64,000 nucleotides of DNA from Streptomyces halobius (GTDB lineage Bacteria; Actinomycetota; Actinomycetes; Streptomycetales; Streptomycetaceae): the NCBI RefSeq assembly GCF_023277745.1, contig NZ_CP086322.1, positions 2,356,001-2,420,000 on the forward strand. The letters run 5' to 3'. How positions within the stretch are numbered: position 1 is the first letter of the stretch; every line of letters starts with the position of its first letter. A program made the position numbers and the translations under genes. The notes beneath the pieces were generated by a model. That model was given only the letters and a program-made list of their open reading frames with translations, made no database searches and was not told the origin of the DNA. Positions 25,105 to 34,282 of this stretch are shown in pieces.

Positions 25105-26742
25105 ATGGACATCGCCGCCGCCCCTTCCGCCGCCCATCCGGTCGACGCCGTCGTCGTAGGGGCCGGGCTCTCCGGCCTCTACCAGCTCCACCGGCTGCGT
25201 GAACTCGGTTTAACGACGGTGGTCTTCGAGGCCGGTGACGACATCGGCGGGACCTGGTACTGGAACCGGTACCCCGGGGCCCGCTGCGACGTCGAGAGCT
25301 TGTCGTACTCCTACTCCTTCTCCCCGGAACTGGACCAGGAATGGGAGTGGAGCGAGCGCTACGCGTCCCAGCCGGAGATCCTGCGCTACATCCACCACGT
25401 CGCCGACCGCTTCGACCTGCGCAGGGACGTCACGCTGCGCACCCGCGTCACCCGCGCCGCGTACGACGAGGACCGTCACGTCTGGCGGGTCTCCACGGAC
25501 ACCGGACGGACCGTCACCGCCCGGTTCGTCGTACTGGCCTCGGGCTGCATGTCGGTCCCCAAGGACCCCGGCGTCCCCGGGGCCGGCAGCTTCACGGGCG
25601 CCGTCTACTACACCGCCCGCTGGCCGCGCGAAGAGGTCTCCTTCACCGGCAAGCGGGTCGCCGTGATCGGAACCGGATGCTCCGGTGTCCAGGCCATCCC
25701 CGTCATCGCCGAGGAGGCGGCCGCACTCACCGTCTTCCAACGCACCCCGGCCTACGCGCTGCCGGCCCACAACCGCCCGCTGCGTGGCACGGAAATCGCG
25801 GAACTCAAGGCCCGATACCCGGAGTTCCGGCGAGCCCAGCGGCTGTCCAGGGGTGGTACCGTCTTCGAGCCGCCGACCCGGTCGGCCCTGGAGGCGGACG
25901 AGGCGGAGCGCAGAGCCGCCTACGAGGCAGCCTGGGGCTCGGGCCTGCTGAGCGGCCTGCTGCGCACCTACACCGACATCCTGACCGACGAGAAGGCCAA
26001 CGAGACCGTGGCCGAGTTCGTACGGTCCAAGATCCGGTCGATCGTCACCGACCCGGCGACGGCCGAACTGCTCTCCCCACGCACGTTCCCGTTCGCCACC
26101 AAGCGTCCCTGCCTGGACACCGGCTACTACGCCACCTACAACCGGCCACACGTGACGCTGGTGGACCTGCGCACGACGCCGATCGAGACGATCACGCCCC
26201 GGGGCATCCGGACCTCGGACGGCAGGGAGCACGCCCTCGACGCGATCGTCTTCGCCACCGGCTTCGACGCCCTGACCGGCTCCCAGCTCGCCGTCGACAT
26301 CGTGGGCAAGGGCGGCGTGACGCTCCGGGAGAAGTGGGCGGACGGCCCGCGGAACCACCTGGGGCTCGTCTCGGCCGGCTTCCCCAATCTCTTCACCGTC
26401 CTCGGGCCCCTCAGCCCGTCCGTGCTCACCAACATCGCGGTGTCCCTGGAACAGCAGGTGGAGTGGATCACCGATTGCATCGCCCATCTGCGGAGGAACG
26501 GCCTCACGGAGATCGACGCCGCTCCAGCGGCCGAGGCGGACTGGGGTGCCCACGTGGCGGAGCTCGCCGCCCGGACGCTCTACCCGGCCGTGGCCTCCTG
26601 GTACACGGGAGCGAACATACCGGGCAAACCCCTCGTGTTCCTGGCCTACGCGGGCGGGCTGGACCGGTACCGGGAGGAGTGCGACGCCGTGGCCCGGAGC
26701 GGTTACACCGGTTTCATCCTCTCTGCCACCTCCTCCTCATAG
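25105..26742 (+). CDS. Flavin-containing monooxygenase, Baeyer-Villiger type (545 aa)
   Basis: This has the layout of a type I BVMO: FAD-binding VVVGAGLSGLYQLHRLRELG (GxGxxG at 19-24), the BVMO segment GGTWYWNRYPGARCDVES (48-65), the NADPH-binding GTGCSG (189-194) and the C-terminal ATG motif VFATGFDALTG. The fingerprint FxGxxxHxxxW(P/D) reads FTGAVYYTARWP at 163-174, with Tyr169 in place of the conserved His. Type I BVMOs insert oxygen next to carbonyls using FAD and NADPH. The change may weaken or alter that reaction. The gene is alone; flanks are IS remnants and a carbonic anhydrase. Confidence 0.88.
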   Translation: MDIAAAPSAAHPVDAVVVGAGLSGLYQLHRLRELGLTTVVFEAGDDIGGTWYWNRYPGARCDVESLSYSYSFSPELDQEWEWSERYASQPEILRYIHHVADRFDLRRDVTLRTRVTRAAYDEDRHVWRVSTDTGRTVTARFVVLASGCMSVPKDPGVPGAGSFTGAVYYTARWPREEVSFTGKRVAVIGTGCSGVQAIPVIAEEAAALTVFQRTPAYALPAHNRPLRGTEIAELKARYPEFRRAQRLSRGGTVFEPPTRSALEADEAERRAAYEAAWGSGLLSGLLRTYTDILTDEKANETVAEFVRSKIRSIVTDPATAELLSPRTFPFATKRPCLDTGYYATYNRPHVTLVDLRTTPIETITPRGIRTSDGREHALDAIVFATGFDALTGSQLAVDIVGKGGVTLREKWADGPRNHLGLVSAGFPNLFTVLGPLSPSVLTNIAVSLEQQVEWITDCIAHLRRNGLTEIDAAPAAEADWGAHVAELAARTLYPAVASWYTGANIPGKPLVFLAYAGGLDRYREECDAVARSGYTGFILSATSSS

Positions 26743-26843
26743 GCAGCCTCGCCCCGCAGCCCTGTTCCGCAGTTTTCCATTGTCCGGGTGTCGAGGGAGG
26801 TGGAGTCACGCCAGGCTGGTCTTGTTGTCCGCCTGTGAACGGT

Positions 26844-27494
26844 TCAGACGCCCGGCGCGGGGGCAGCTGCTTCCTCCGGCAGGCCACGGGACGTGACGAG
26901 CTGGGCACTGCCGTCGGCCAGCCGGTAGGACAGGCCCACTACGGCCGTCTTTCCGGCGGTGACCCGGTCGGCGAGGAGCCGGGAGCGGTCCAGGAGCAGG
27001 TCGACCGTGTGCCGTATGTGCTCGGCGATGATGTCGTCGTCCCCGGTGACCCCGGCGGCGCGAGCGGCCAGGACGCTGGTCGTGACGCGCTCGATGACGT
27101 CGCGCACGTACCCGGTGGTACCAAGACCGTCGGTCAGAGCGGCACGGGTGGCCGCGACCGCGCCGCACGAATCGTGGCCCAGCACCACGACCAGCGGACA
27201 GTCCAGCACGCTCACCGCGTACTCGATACTGCCCAGCACCTCAGGCCCCGCCACATGGCCCGCGGTGCGGACCACGAACAGGTCGCCCAGGCCCCGGTCG
27301 AAGACGATCTCGGCGGCCAGGCGTGAGTCGGAGCAGCCGAAGAGCACGGCGAACGGACGCTGGCCGGGTGCGGTCTCGGCGCGGCGCGCGGCGTCCTGGT
27401 TCGGGTGCTCCGGCGCGCCCGCGACGAAGCGCTCGTTGCCGGCCAGCAGCAGCTCAAAGGCTTCGGACGGAGTCAGGGGCAGGTCGTCAGTCAT
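26844..27494 (-). CDS. Beta-carbonic anhydrase
   Basis: Start ATG at 27494 (MTDDLPLTPSEAFELLLAGN) gives 216 residues. The zinc ligands and catalytic dyad are clear: C54, D56 and R58 in LFGCSDSRLAAE, H107 and C110 in VLGHDSCGAVAA. This is the standard beta-class layout, converting CO2 to bicarbonate in the cytosol. It is divergent from a small plus-strand gene whose ATG overlaps its own start codon. It sits at the edge of a block of ion and pH homeostasis genes. Confidence 0.92.
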   Translation of the reverse strand: MTDDLPLTPSEAFELLLAGNERFVAGAPEHPNQDAARRAETAPGQRPFAVLFGCSDSRLAAEIVFDRGLGDLFVVRTAGHVAGPEVLGSIEYAVSVLDCPLVVVLGHDSCGAVAATRAALTDGLGTTGYVRDVIERVTTSVLAARAAGVTGDDDIIAEHIRHTVDLLLDRSRLLADRVTAGKTAVVGLSYRLADGSAQLVTSRGLPEEAAAPAPGV

Positions 27495-27915
27495 GGCCGC
27501 AGGGTACGGCCGAGCCCGGCTCACCGCGATGGCGGGGGCCACCGGCAGCGGCGCGGGCGCGGCGGTCGGGGACTGGGCGCCCTGGTGTCGCCGGCATCCC
27601 CAGGCGCTGGGCGACGGCGGCTTCCAGCAGGATTCTCAGTGCGCGGCGGACCTGGTCACCCTGGTAGGGCTGCCGGTTGCCGTCGGGCACCTGGGCAGCG
27701 TCCCGCGCCCCGCCGCCCACGCGCTGTTCGCTGTGCACCGCCATACCGTGCACAACGACGGCATCGCGATCATGAAGGCCGCCGAACGGGTGGCCGAAGC
27801 GGCTGCCGCGCCGCCCTGTGCTGTCGCCGGCGAGCCGGGTCACGGCATGTATTCCTCATACCGCGGGGCAGCTCTCGACAATCAGCCCGAAGTCAGCCAT
27901 TTCGCGAATCGGTAG
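27493..27915 (+). CDS. Hypothetical 140-aa protein
   Basis: The ATG at 27493 lies on top of the start codon of the divergent carbonic anhydrase. The middle reads ADLVTLVGLPVAVGHLGSVP, AAHALFAVHRHTVHNDGIAI and MKAAERVAEAA, with strong GC third positions, so it is probably coding. The N-terminal 30 residues and the end are less convincing; it may be a truncated gene. The family is not recognised. Confidence 0.35.
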   Translation: MAAGYGRARLTAMAGATGSGAGAAVGDWAPWCRRHPQALGDGGFQQDSQCAADLVTLVGLPVAVGHLGSVPRPAAHALFAVHRHTVHNDGIAIMKAAERVAEAAAAPPCAVAGEPGHGMYSSYRGAALDNQPEVSHFANR

Positions 27916-27985
27916 GGTGGCGGCGGATGGCACCGGAGCGTGCGTCCGCCTGCCCGCATCGACACCACTCATCAGGGGGACCGCC

Positions 27986-28471
27986 GTGCCCGTTCCACGC
28001 CTGAGCAGTACACCTCTACCGGGAATCGGGGTCCGCTACGACCTCACCACCCGAGAGCACCGCCGCCTGTCCGTGGTCGCCCACCGCGACGGCGCCCGGA
28101 CCGTCAACGCCTACCGCAGGGACGATCCGGAGGAGTGCGCGCTGTCGGTGAGGCTCACCGCCGGTGAGACGGAGGCGCTGATCGACGCGCTGATGCCCTC
28201 GCACCACAGCCCGAACCTGCTGTCGACCACCGATCTCGGGCTGGTGGCCGAGCGCATTGAGCTGTCCTCCGTCTCGTACTGGAACGGCCGGGTGCTGGGT
28301 GATACCCGGATGCGCACGGAGACCGGAGTGTCCATCGTGGCGGTGCTGCGCCGGGCCGAGGCGATTCCGTCTCCCGGGCCCGAATTCCGGCTGGCCGGCG
28401 GGGACATCCTCATCGTGATCGGCACCCGCGAGGGCCTGGAGGCTGCCGCCACGATCCTGGGACGGGACTGA
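27986..28471 (+). CDS. KhtT-like regulatory subunit of a K+/H+ antiporter
   Basis: The GTG at 27986 follows AGGGGGA and gives 161 residues. The C-terminal half is a TrkA-C/RCK-C domain: IELSSVSYWNGRVLGDTRMR, TETGVSIVAVLRRAEAIPSP and GGDILIVIGTREGLEAAATI. The N-terminal part (LPGIGVRYDLTTREHRRLSV) is the KhtT-type start. The next gene begins 4 bp later and encodes the membrane partner. KhtT-type subunits gate KhtU by nucleotide or pH sensing in Bacillus; the same role is inferred here. Confidence 0.85.
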   Translation: MPVPRLSSTPLPGIGVRYDLTTREHRRLSVVAHRDGARTVNAYRRDDPEECALSVRLTAGETEALIDALMPSHHSPNLLSTTDLGLVAERIELSSVSYWNGRVLGDTRMRTETGVSIVAVLRRAEAIPSPGPEFRLAGGDILIVIGTREGLEAAATILGRD

Positions 28472-28475
28472 TCCG

Positions 28476-29723
28476 GTGCACTCGTCCGCTGTCTTTCTGA
28501 TCGAATTCGGCGCGATCATCCTCGGCCTGGGACTCCTGGGCCGCTTCGCCGGACGTTTTCACTTCTCTCCGATCCCTCTCTACCTACTGGCCGGGCTCGC
28601 CTTCGGTGAGGGCGGTCTGCTGCCGCTCGGTACGAGTGAGGAGTTCGTCGCCATCGGCGCCGAGATCGGCGTCGTCCTGCTCCTGCTGATGCTCGGCCTG
28701 GAATACACCGCCAGCGATCTGGTCTCCAACCTCAAGACCCAGTACCCGGCCGGGCTCCTCGACGCCGCCCTGAACGCCCTGCCGGGCGCGGCGATGGCCC
28801 TGCTGCTCGGGTGGGGCCCGGTGGCCGCCGTGGTCCTGGCCGGGGTCACCTGGATCTCCTCCTCCGGAGTCATCGCCAAGGTCATGGGCGACCTCGGGCG
28901 GCTCGGTAACCGCGAAACCCCGGTCATCCTGAGCATCCTGGTCCTCGAAGACCTCGCCATGGCCGTCTACCTGCCCATCATCACCGCCCTGTTGGCGGGG
29001 GTGAGCCTGGCGGCCGGCAGCGTCACCCTGGCGATCGCGCTGGGCGTCGCCGGTCTCGTGCTCTTCCTCGCACTGCGCTACGGACGGGTCATCTCCCGTT
29101 TCGTCTCCAGCGACGACCCGGAGAAGCTGCTGCTCGTCGTGCTCGGCCTGACGCTGCTGGTCGCCGGCATCGCCCAGCAGCTCCAGGTGTCCGCCGCCGT
29201 GGGTGCGTTCCTGGTCGGTATCGCCCTGTCCGGGGAGGTCGCCGAGGGCGCGCACAACCTGCTCAGCCCGCTGCGGGACCTGTTCGCGGCGGTGTTCTTC
29301 GTCTTCTTCGGCCTGCACACCGACCCCGCCAGCATCCCGCCCGTCCTCCTCCCGGCACTTGCCCTGGCGGTGGTCACCGCCTGCACGAAGATCGCCACCG
29401 GGTACTGGGCGGCGAAGCGCGCCGGGATCTCCGCCAAGGGCCGGTGGCGGGCCGGTGGCACGCTGGTCGCCCGTGGTGAGTTCTCCATCGTCATCGCCGG
29501 ACTCGCCGTCACCGCCGGCATCGAACCCTCCCTCGGCCCGCTCGCCACCGCCTACGTGCTGGTGCTGGTCATCATCGGCCCGCTCACCGCCCGCTACACC
29601 GAACCCCTCGCCACCCGCCTGACCGGGCGCCGCAAGCAGCCTCCCGCAGCCCGGGCCACGAAGACGGAAGCCCTCCCGGAGGCACTGGAGCCGGTGGACG
29701 ACGGCACAGCCGACCGGGCATGA
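28476..29723 (+). CDS. CPA2-family K+/H+ antiporter (KhtU-like)
   Basis: This 415-residue protein has about 12 transmembrane segments (FLIEFGAIILGLGLLGRF, LLLLMLGLEYTASDLVSNL, AVVLAGVTWISSSGVIAKVM, ILVLEDLAMAVYLPIITALL, AVGAFLVGIALSGEVAEGAH). The EYT and LVLEDLAMA motifs are those of CPA2 cation/proton antiporters of the KefB/KhtU type. The GTG start follows the khtT stop by 4 bp, so they form an operon. The last 45 codons and the gene after it are duplicated at 31988-32368. Confidence 0.88.
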   Translation: MHSSAVFLIEFGAIILGLGLLGRFAGRFHFSPIPLYLLAGLAFGEGGLLPLGTSEEFVAIGAEIGVVLLLLMLGLEYTASDLVSNLKTQYPAGLLDAALNALPGAAMALLLGWGPVAAVVLAGVTWISSSGVIAKVMGDLGRLGNRETPVILSILVLEDLAMAVYLPIITALLAGVSLAAGSVTLAIALGVAGLVLFLALRYGRVISRFVSSDDPEKLLLVVLGLTLLVAGIAQQLQVSAAVGAFLVGIALSGEVAEGAHNLLSPLRDLFAAVFFVFFGLHTDPASIPPVLLPALALAVVTACTKIATGYWAAKRAGISAKGRWRAGGTLVARGEFSIVIAGLAVTAGIEPSLGPLATAYVLVLVIIGPLTARYTEPLATRLTGRRKQPPAARATKTEALPEALEPVDDGTADRA

Positions 29724-29833
29724 CCCGCGACGCCTGGGCGGCGATCACGGACCGGGACACCGTCCTGCTGCTCGCGGCCCTGGCTGTCCCCCTCGGCGGC
29801 GTCGCCCCGATGAGGACCGTGAGTGGGAGCTGA
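29720..29833 (+). pseudogene. Truncated small membrane protein following the antiporter
   Basis: Overlapping the antiporter stop by 4 bp, the frame reads MTRDAWAAITDRDTVLLLAA, LAVPLGGVAPMRTVSGS and stops at 29833. A fuller form of the same protein follows the duplicated antiporter tail at 32109-32368, where it continues through a second membrane segment. So this copy lost its C-terminal half at the junction with the glycosidase gene. Confidence 0.5.
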
Positions 29834-29953
29834 CCGTGCTTGGGCGCGGAGGGTCCGGGGCCGGACACCAAGGAGCTGAACCGCCTCGCCGAGCGAGCAG
29901 ACCCCCGGCCGAGCCGCCGGGTGGGCTTCCGCGGTTCCCCTCGGCCGCTGTCC

Positions 29954-31795
29954 TCAGCGGAACCATGCGTGGGTGGAGAGTTCCGGACGTATGCCGCGCT
30001 GGGTGCGGGCGAGGACGACGGCGCTGGAGAGGAAGCCGACGTGGCTGAGTGCTTGGGGATAGTTGCCGAGGAAGGAGCGGTCACTGGGGTCGATCTGCTC
30101 GGCGAACAGGCCGAGCGGGCTGGCGTAGGAGCACAGCTTCTCGAACAGTTGGGAGGCTTCGTCGACGCGGCCTTGGCCCGCGAGGTTGTCCACGAGCCAG
30201 AAACTGCACAGCAGGAAAGCCCCCTCCGGCTGGTTGATTCCGTCGGGTGACTCCTGCGGCAGGTAGCGGTACAGCAGGCCGTCGCCCGCGCCGAGCCGTT
30301 CGGCGACCGCCCGCGTGGTGGCGACCATGCGCGGGTGATCGGCGGAAAGGACGCGTCTGAGCGGCAGGGCAAGGAGCGAGGCATCCAGTCCCCCTCCTGG
30401 ACCGAGGTGCTCGGTGAGGGAGTTCATACGCTCGTCCCACGCATCGCCGATGATCCGACCGCTGAGGTGACGGGCCTCCCTGGCCCAGGTGGTGGCGTCG
30501 CCGGGGAGGTCCAGGCGGGTGGCGAGGCGTGCCGCGCGGTCGAGCGCCACCTGGCACATCGCTGCGGAATACGTGAAGGGGCGCCCGCGGGTGCGTACCT
30601 CCCAGATTCCGTGATCCGGCGTCTTCCAAGCGGTGCGGGCTTGTTCGGCCAAGCCGGCCAGACGGTGCCACAGGCCGTCACTCAAGGTTCCGCCCGTGGC
30701 CGCCCACTGGAAGGCGCAGTCCAGGATCTCCCCGTAGACGTCATGCTGCACCTGCTCGGCCGCGGCGTTGCCCCAGCGCACGGGAGAGGAATTGCGGTAG
30801 CCCCCCAGTTCGTCATCGATCACTTCCACCGGCGGCGGCCGGCCCTCTACGTTGTACAGGACGCGCAGCCGCCCCTCCCGCTGGGCGGCGGTCAGCGCCC
30901 AGTGGACGAATCCTCCCGCTTCATCGGGAAGCCCGATCCGGCGCAGGGCGAAGACGGTGTACGCGGCATCGCGGATCCACGCATAGCGGTAGTCCCAGTT
31001 CCGGTCGCCTCCGATGTGTTCGGGCAGCGATGAGGTGGGAGCGGCGACGATGGCACCGTTCTCGACGTGATCCAAGAGCTTGAGGGTGATGGCTGAGCGG
31101 CGTACCAGGTCCGCGCGAGGCGTGTCGCCGACCACGTGTGCCGACCAGCGCCGCCAGACCCCTTCGGTGTCTTTGATCCGTCGATCGATCGATGGGCTCA
31201 TGTGGGGAGCTCGTCGCTCACTCCAGCGCAAGGCCACCCAGACGTCTTCCCCTTCGTTCAGGGGCAATGTGCACTGAGGGCCTGACAACGGCCGGGAGGC
31301 GCTCAGGTACAGCTTCAGGGACTGCCGGGGGCAGGTCAGCTCCCACCCCCCGGCACGACGCTCGGATTGGGCGCCACCGCGCGGTCGCAACGCCACCGTC
31401 AGATCGACGCTGCCGCGCGTGACTCTCGCGTGCCGGACCAGTTCTCCCCTGCCGGCTGGGGCGTCTTCCTCCAGGCGTGCACCCGGTTCGAGGAGGAATG
31501 CATCGGTGACCTCAACGACTCCTGTGTCCGCGTGCAGATCTGTCACGAGGACACCGGTGTCCTCCACGTAGTGCTGGCGGCTCTGCCGCAGCCTGTCCGG
31601 TGCCAGCAGGAAGGATCCGCCGAGGTGCCGGTCGAGCAGTGAGCAGAACAGGGGTGGAGCGTCGAAACGTGGGACGCACATGAAGCTGATCGCACCGTCG
31701 CGGCCCACCAGGGCACAACCGCGGCCGTCGCCGATCAGGCCGTGGTCTTCGATCGGCAGATACCCCTCCGCCGGCGCTGGCGACCACTCGCTCAT
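29954..31795 (-). CDS. Glycoside hydrolase family 15 protein (glucoamylase/trehalase type)
   Basis: From the ATG at 31795 (MSEWSPAPAEGYLPIEDHGL, with AGGATCAAG upstream) the protein has 613 residues. The N-terminal supersandwich domain opens LIGDGRGCALVGRDGAISFM. The (alpha/alpha)6 barrel contains DRNWDYRYAWIRDAAYTVFA with the catalytic-site W-I-R-D, and SPDGINQPEGAFLLCSFWLV with a second conserved Glu. The layout matches cytosolic actinobacterial GH15 enzymes, of which some are trehalases and others glucoamylase-like. No signal peptide is present. It lies on the opposite strand inside a duplicated antiporter segment. Confidence 0.88.
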   Translation of the reverse strand: MSEWSPAPAEGYLPIEDHGLIGDGRGCALVGRDGAISFMCVPRFDAPPLFCSLLDRHLGGSFLLAPDRLRQSRQHYVEDTGVLVTDLHADTGVVEVTDAFLLEPGARLEEDAPAGRGELVRHARVTRGSVDLTVALRPRGGAQSERRAGGWELTCPRQSLKLYLSASRPLSGPQCTLPLNEGEDVWVALRWSERRAPHMSPSIDRRIKDTEGVWRRWSAHVVGDTPRADLVRRSAITLKLLDHVENGAIVAAPTSSLPEHIGGDRNWDYRYAWIRDAAYTVFALRRIGLPDEAGGFVHWALTAAQREGRLRVLYNVEGRPPPVEVIDDELGGYRNSSPVRWGNAAAEQVQHDVYGEILDCAFQWAATGGTLSDGLWHRLAGLAEQARTAWKTPDHGIWEVRTRGRPFTYSAAMCQVALDRAARLATRLDLPGDATTWAREARHLSGRIIGDAWDERMNSLTEHLGPGGGLDASLLALPLRRVLSADHPRMVATTRAVAERLGAGDGLLYRYLPQESPDGINQPEGAFLLCSFWLVDNLAGQGRVDEASQLFEKLCSYASPLGLFAEQIDPSDRSFLGNYPQALSHVGFLSSAVVLARTQRGIRPELSTHAWFR

Positions 31796-31987
31796 ACTTG
31801 ATCCTGTACCCACTGAGCGCGGCAAGGATCAGTCGACGGGGCGGAGGGGTGAAAAGGACGGCCCGGGGGACGGCATCCCGGGCCCCCGGGTGGTCACCGT
31901 GACGGGCGACTCATACAGGCACTTCGCCGCGTGCGCCGCCGATCACGGCCAGGGCCCCGGAGCCGGAGTCGCCTCCGGAGGTTCCTG

Positions 31988-32110
31988 CACCGAACCATCG
32001 CCACCCGCCTGGCCGTGCGCCGCAGGCAGCCTTCCGCAGCCCGGGCCAGGAAGACGAAGCCCTCCCGGACGCGCTGGAGCCGGTGGACGACGGCACGGCC
32101 CGCCGGGCAT
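31988..32110 (+). pseudogene. Duplicated C-terminal tail of the KhtU-like antiporter
   Basis: This 123-bp stretch is about 85% identical to 29601-29722, the last 40 codons of the antiporter (TRLTGRRKQPPAARATKTEA equivalent). It ends in the same Gly/His-Met context overlapping the next small gene. The body of this second antiporter is missing; only the tail survives beside the glycosidase gene. Confidence 0.7.
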
Positions 32111-32368
32111 GACCGACGACGCCTGGGCGGCGTCCACGGACCGGGACACTCCTTCTGCTCGCCGCCCTGGCCGTCTACCTCGGCGTCGTCGGCTTCACCG
32201 GAAGCCTGCCGCGCCTCCTGCTCCGCTACCAGGGGATGGCGGCGGGACACCGCGGGGCATCCCGCCTCCAGTGCCCTGACACTCATCCTGCTGATCACGT
32301 TGTGGCCGGTGAGCATCCTGTATCCGGCCTGGCGGATCGCCGTCCGACGACGCGGACGGACCCGCTGA
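32109..32368 (+). pseudogene. Small membrane protein, frameshifted second copy
   Basis: The frame starts MTDDAWAASTDRDT, loses two bases near 32148 relative to the copy at 29720, and then reads LLLAALAVYLGVVGFTGSLP, RLLLRYQGMAAG and ALTLILLITLWPVSILYPAW before stopping at 32368. So it once had two membrane segments and a basic tail. It was the gene that follows the antiporter. Function unknown. Confidence 0.5.
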
Positions 32369-32372
32369 CCCC

Positions 32373-33893
32373 TCAGCCGGTGACCCGGCCGGTGGGCCCC
32401 GGATCGCCTTGCTCACCGAACCAGCGGGCGAGTTTGCCACGGCGGCCGACGGCACGCAGCCGTCGTTCGGCGGCCTCCCGCACCTTCGGTGTCGTGATCA
32501 GCAACAGCTCGTCCCCCGTACGCAGCACCGTGTCCTGACGCGGGACGATGGTGACGCCGCCCCGGACGATCAAGGTGAGCATGGTCGGCGGCGGCAGGCG
32601 CAGTTCGAAGACGGCCACCCCTTTGAGCCGTGAACCGGGCGGGATGATGACGGTGAGCAGGTCCGCATCCAGCACGTCCAGTGGGGCCGTCTCGACCTGG
32701 ACCTCCCGCAGGGCATCAGGACGGACCAGGCCGAGCCTGCGCGCGACGGCGGGCAGGCTGGGGCCCTGGAGCAGGGTGAACAGGACCACCAGGACGAAGA
32801 CGATGTTCAGCACGTCGATGGCGCCGCTGACCCCTTCGACGATGGGGAAGGTGGCCAGCACGATCGGGACCGCGCCGCGCAGTCCGGCCCAGGAGATGAA
32901 CGCCTGCTCGCGCCACGGCAGCCGGAACGGCAGCAGGCAGGCGAGCACGGAGACGGGCCGGGCCGCGAGCACGAGAACGAGCCCGACCGCGACGGCCGGG
33001 AGGACGGCGGAGGGCAGCTCCCTTGGGGTCACCAGGAGGCCGAGCATGACGAACAGGCCGATCTGGGCCAGCCAGCCCGTTCCCTCTGCGAAGGAGCGGA
33101 TTGCAGCGCGATGCGGCAACTTGGCGTTGCCCAGGACGAGCGCGGCGAGGTAGGCGGCGATGATGCCGCTGGCGTTCACGGCGCCGGCGGCGGCGAACGC
33201 GATGATGCCGAAGCCCACCGTCGCCAGCGGATACAGGCCCGTGGCCGGCAGCGCGATGTGCCGCAGGGCAGCGACACCAAGGCGCCCCATGGCCAGCCCC
33301 AAGGCACCGCCCACGCCGAGCTGGTACACGACGTTGCCGACGATGTGCGCCGCATCGGGCAGGTCCTCGGCCGCGGTGCTGAAGACCAGCACCAGGATGA
33401 TGGTGGGCGCGTCGTTGAACCCCGATTCGGCCTCCAGCAGCCCCGACACCTTCTGCGGCAGCGGCAGCGCCCGCAGTACCGCGAAAACCGCCGCCGCATC
33501 CGTGGACGAGACGATCGCACCCAGCAACAGCGCCAGATGCCAGTCCATCCCCAGAAGCCAGTGCGCCCCGGCCGCGGTGACCATCACCGACACGGCCACA
33601 CCCACCGTCGCCAGCACCCCGGCAGGCAGCAGCAGCCGCCGGACGTCCGTCCACTGCGTGGTCAGACCGCCCTCGACGAGGATCACCGCCAGAGCCGCGA
33701 TGCCGAGGGACTGGGCCAGCCCCGCGTCATCGAACTCCAGACCGAGGACGTCCTCACCGAGGATCACGCCAACGGCGAGGAACAGCAGCAGACCGGGCAG
33801 CCCGATCCGGTGCGCCATGCGGGCCGCGGCGATGCTGGCCAGCAGCACCGCGCCGCCGACCAGCAGGGCCAGATACAGCTCCTGCAGCGTCAC
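32373..33893 (-). CDS. CPA1-family K+/H+ antiporter with RCK-C domain (NhaP2/CvrA type)
   Basis: This 506-residue protein has 12-13 membrane segments: ELYLALLVGGAVLLASIAAA, GLPGLLLFLAVGVILGED, LAVILVEGGLTTQWTDVRRL, LLLGAIVSSTDAAAVFAVLR, SGLLEAESGFNDAPTIILVL and ISWAGLRGAVPIVLATFPIV. The SSTDAAAV and FNDAP motifs mark CPA1 exchangers. Residues 400-490 form a cytosolic RCK-C-like domain (SRLKGVAVFELRLPPPTMLT, LIVRGGVTIVPRQDTVLRTG, DELLLITT). Length and layout fit NhaP2-type potassium/proton antiporters. It is monocistronic on the minus strand, convergent with the small membrane-protein remnant. Confidence 0.9.
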   Translation of the reverse strand: MTLQELYLALLVGGAVLLASIAAARMAHRIGLPGLLLFLAVGVILGEDVLGLEFDDAGLAQSLGIAALAVILVEGGLTTQWTDVRRLLLPAGVLATVGVAVSVMVTAAGAHWLLGMDWHLALLLGAIVSSTDAAAVFAVLRALPLPQKVSGLLEAESGFNDAPTIILVLVFSTAAEDLPDAAHIVGNVVYQLGVGGALGLAMGRLGVAALRHIALPATGLYPLATVGFGIIAFAAAGAVNASGIIAAYLAALVLGNAKLPHRAAIRSFAEGTGWLAQIGLFVMLGLLVTPRELPSAVLPAVAVGLVLVLAARPVSVLACLLPFRLPWREQAFISWAGLRGAVPIVLATFPIVEGVSGAIDVLNIVFVLVVLFTLLQGPSLPAVARRLGLVRPDALREVQVETAPLDVLDADLLTVIIPPGSRLKGVAVFELRLPPPTMLTLIVRGGVTIVPRQDTVLRTGDELLLITTPKVREAAERRLRAVGRRGKLARWFGEQGDPGPTGRVTG

Positions 33894-33963
33894 CAGACCG
33901 CCCCAGCACCCCTATACGCGCGGTGCACCAGCGACATGCCGCGCTCGGTCACACTGGTACATC

Positions 33964-34176
33964 TCACGGCTGGTCCAGGAAATGCTCCATCAACCGAGCC
34001 GCGCTGATCGCGCCCGCGGTCCGTGTCCGCTCCCCAACGATCGCGTACGGCCGGCCATCACGATCGAGCACCAACAGCGCCGGCAACCGCCGCTCCACGG
34101 ACAAACGAGCCGCGTCGACGGCGTCATCATCCGTACACACGGTCGGATACGGCTCCGCCGGATCGCCCGCACGCAT
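33964..34176 (-). pseudogene. CBS-domain protein with internal deletion (70 aa)
   Basis: The frame reads MRAGDPAEPYPTVCTDDDAV, DAARLSVERRLPALLVLDRD and GRPYAIVGERTRTAG, then AISAARLMEHFLDQP and a stop. The first 50 residues are the start of a CBS pair and the last 15 look like the end of one, with the second CBS domain absent; such proteins are normally about 140 residues. A deletion inside the gene is the simplest reading. It could still be a short single-domain protein. Confidence 0.5.
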
Positions 34177-34282
34177 ACGCGTCCCCTTGCGTCACCGGGG
34201 CAGCATCACGCCAGCCTTGGCCAACGCAACGGCCAGCTGACCACGACCGCCAACCAGACTTCCGTACATACCACCCCGGACC

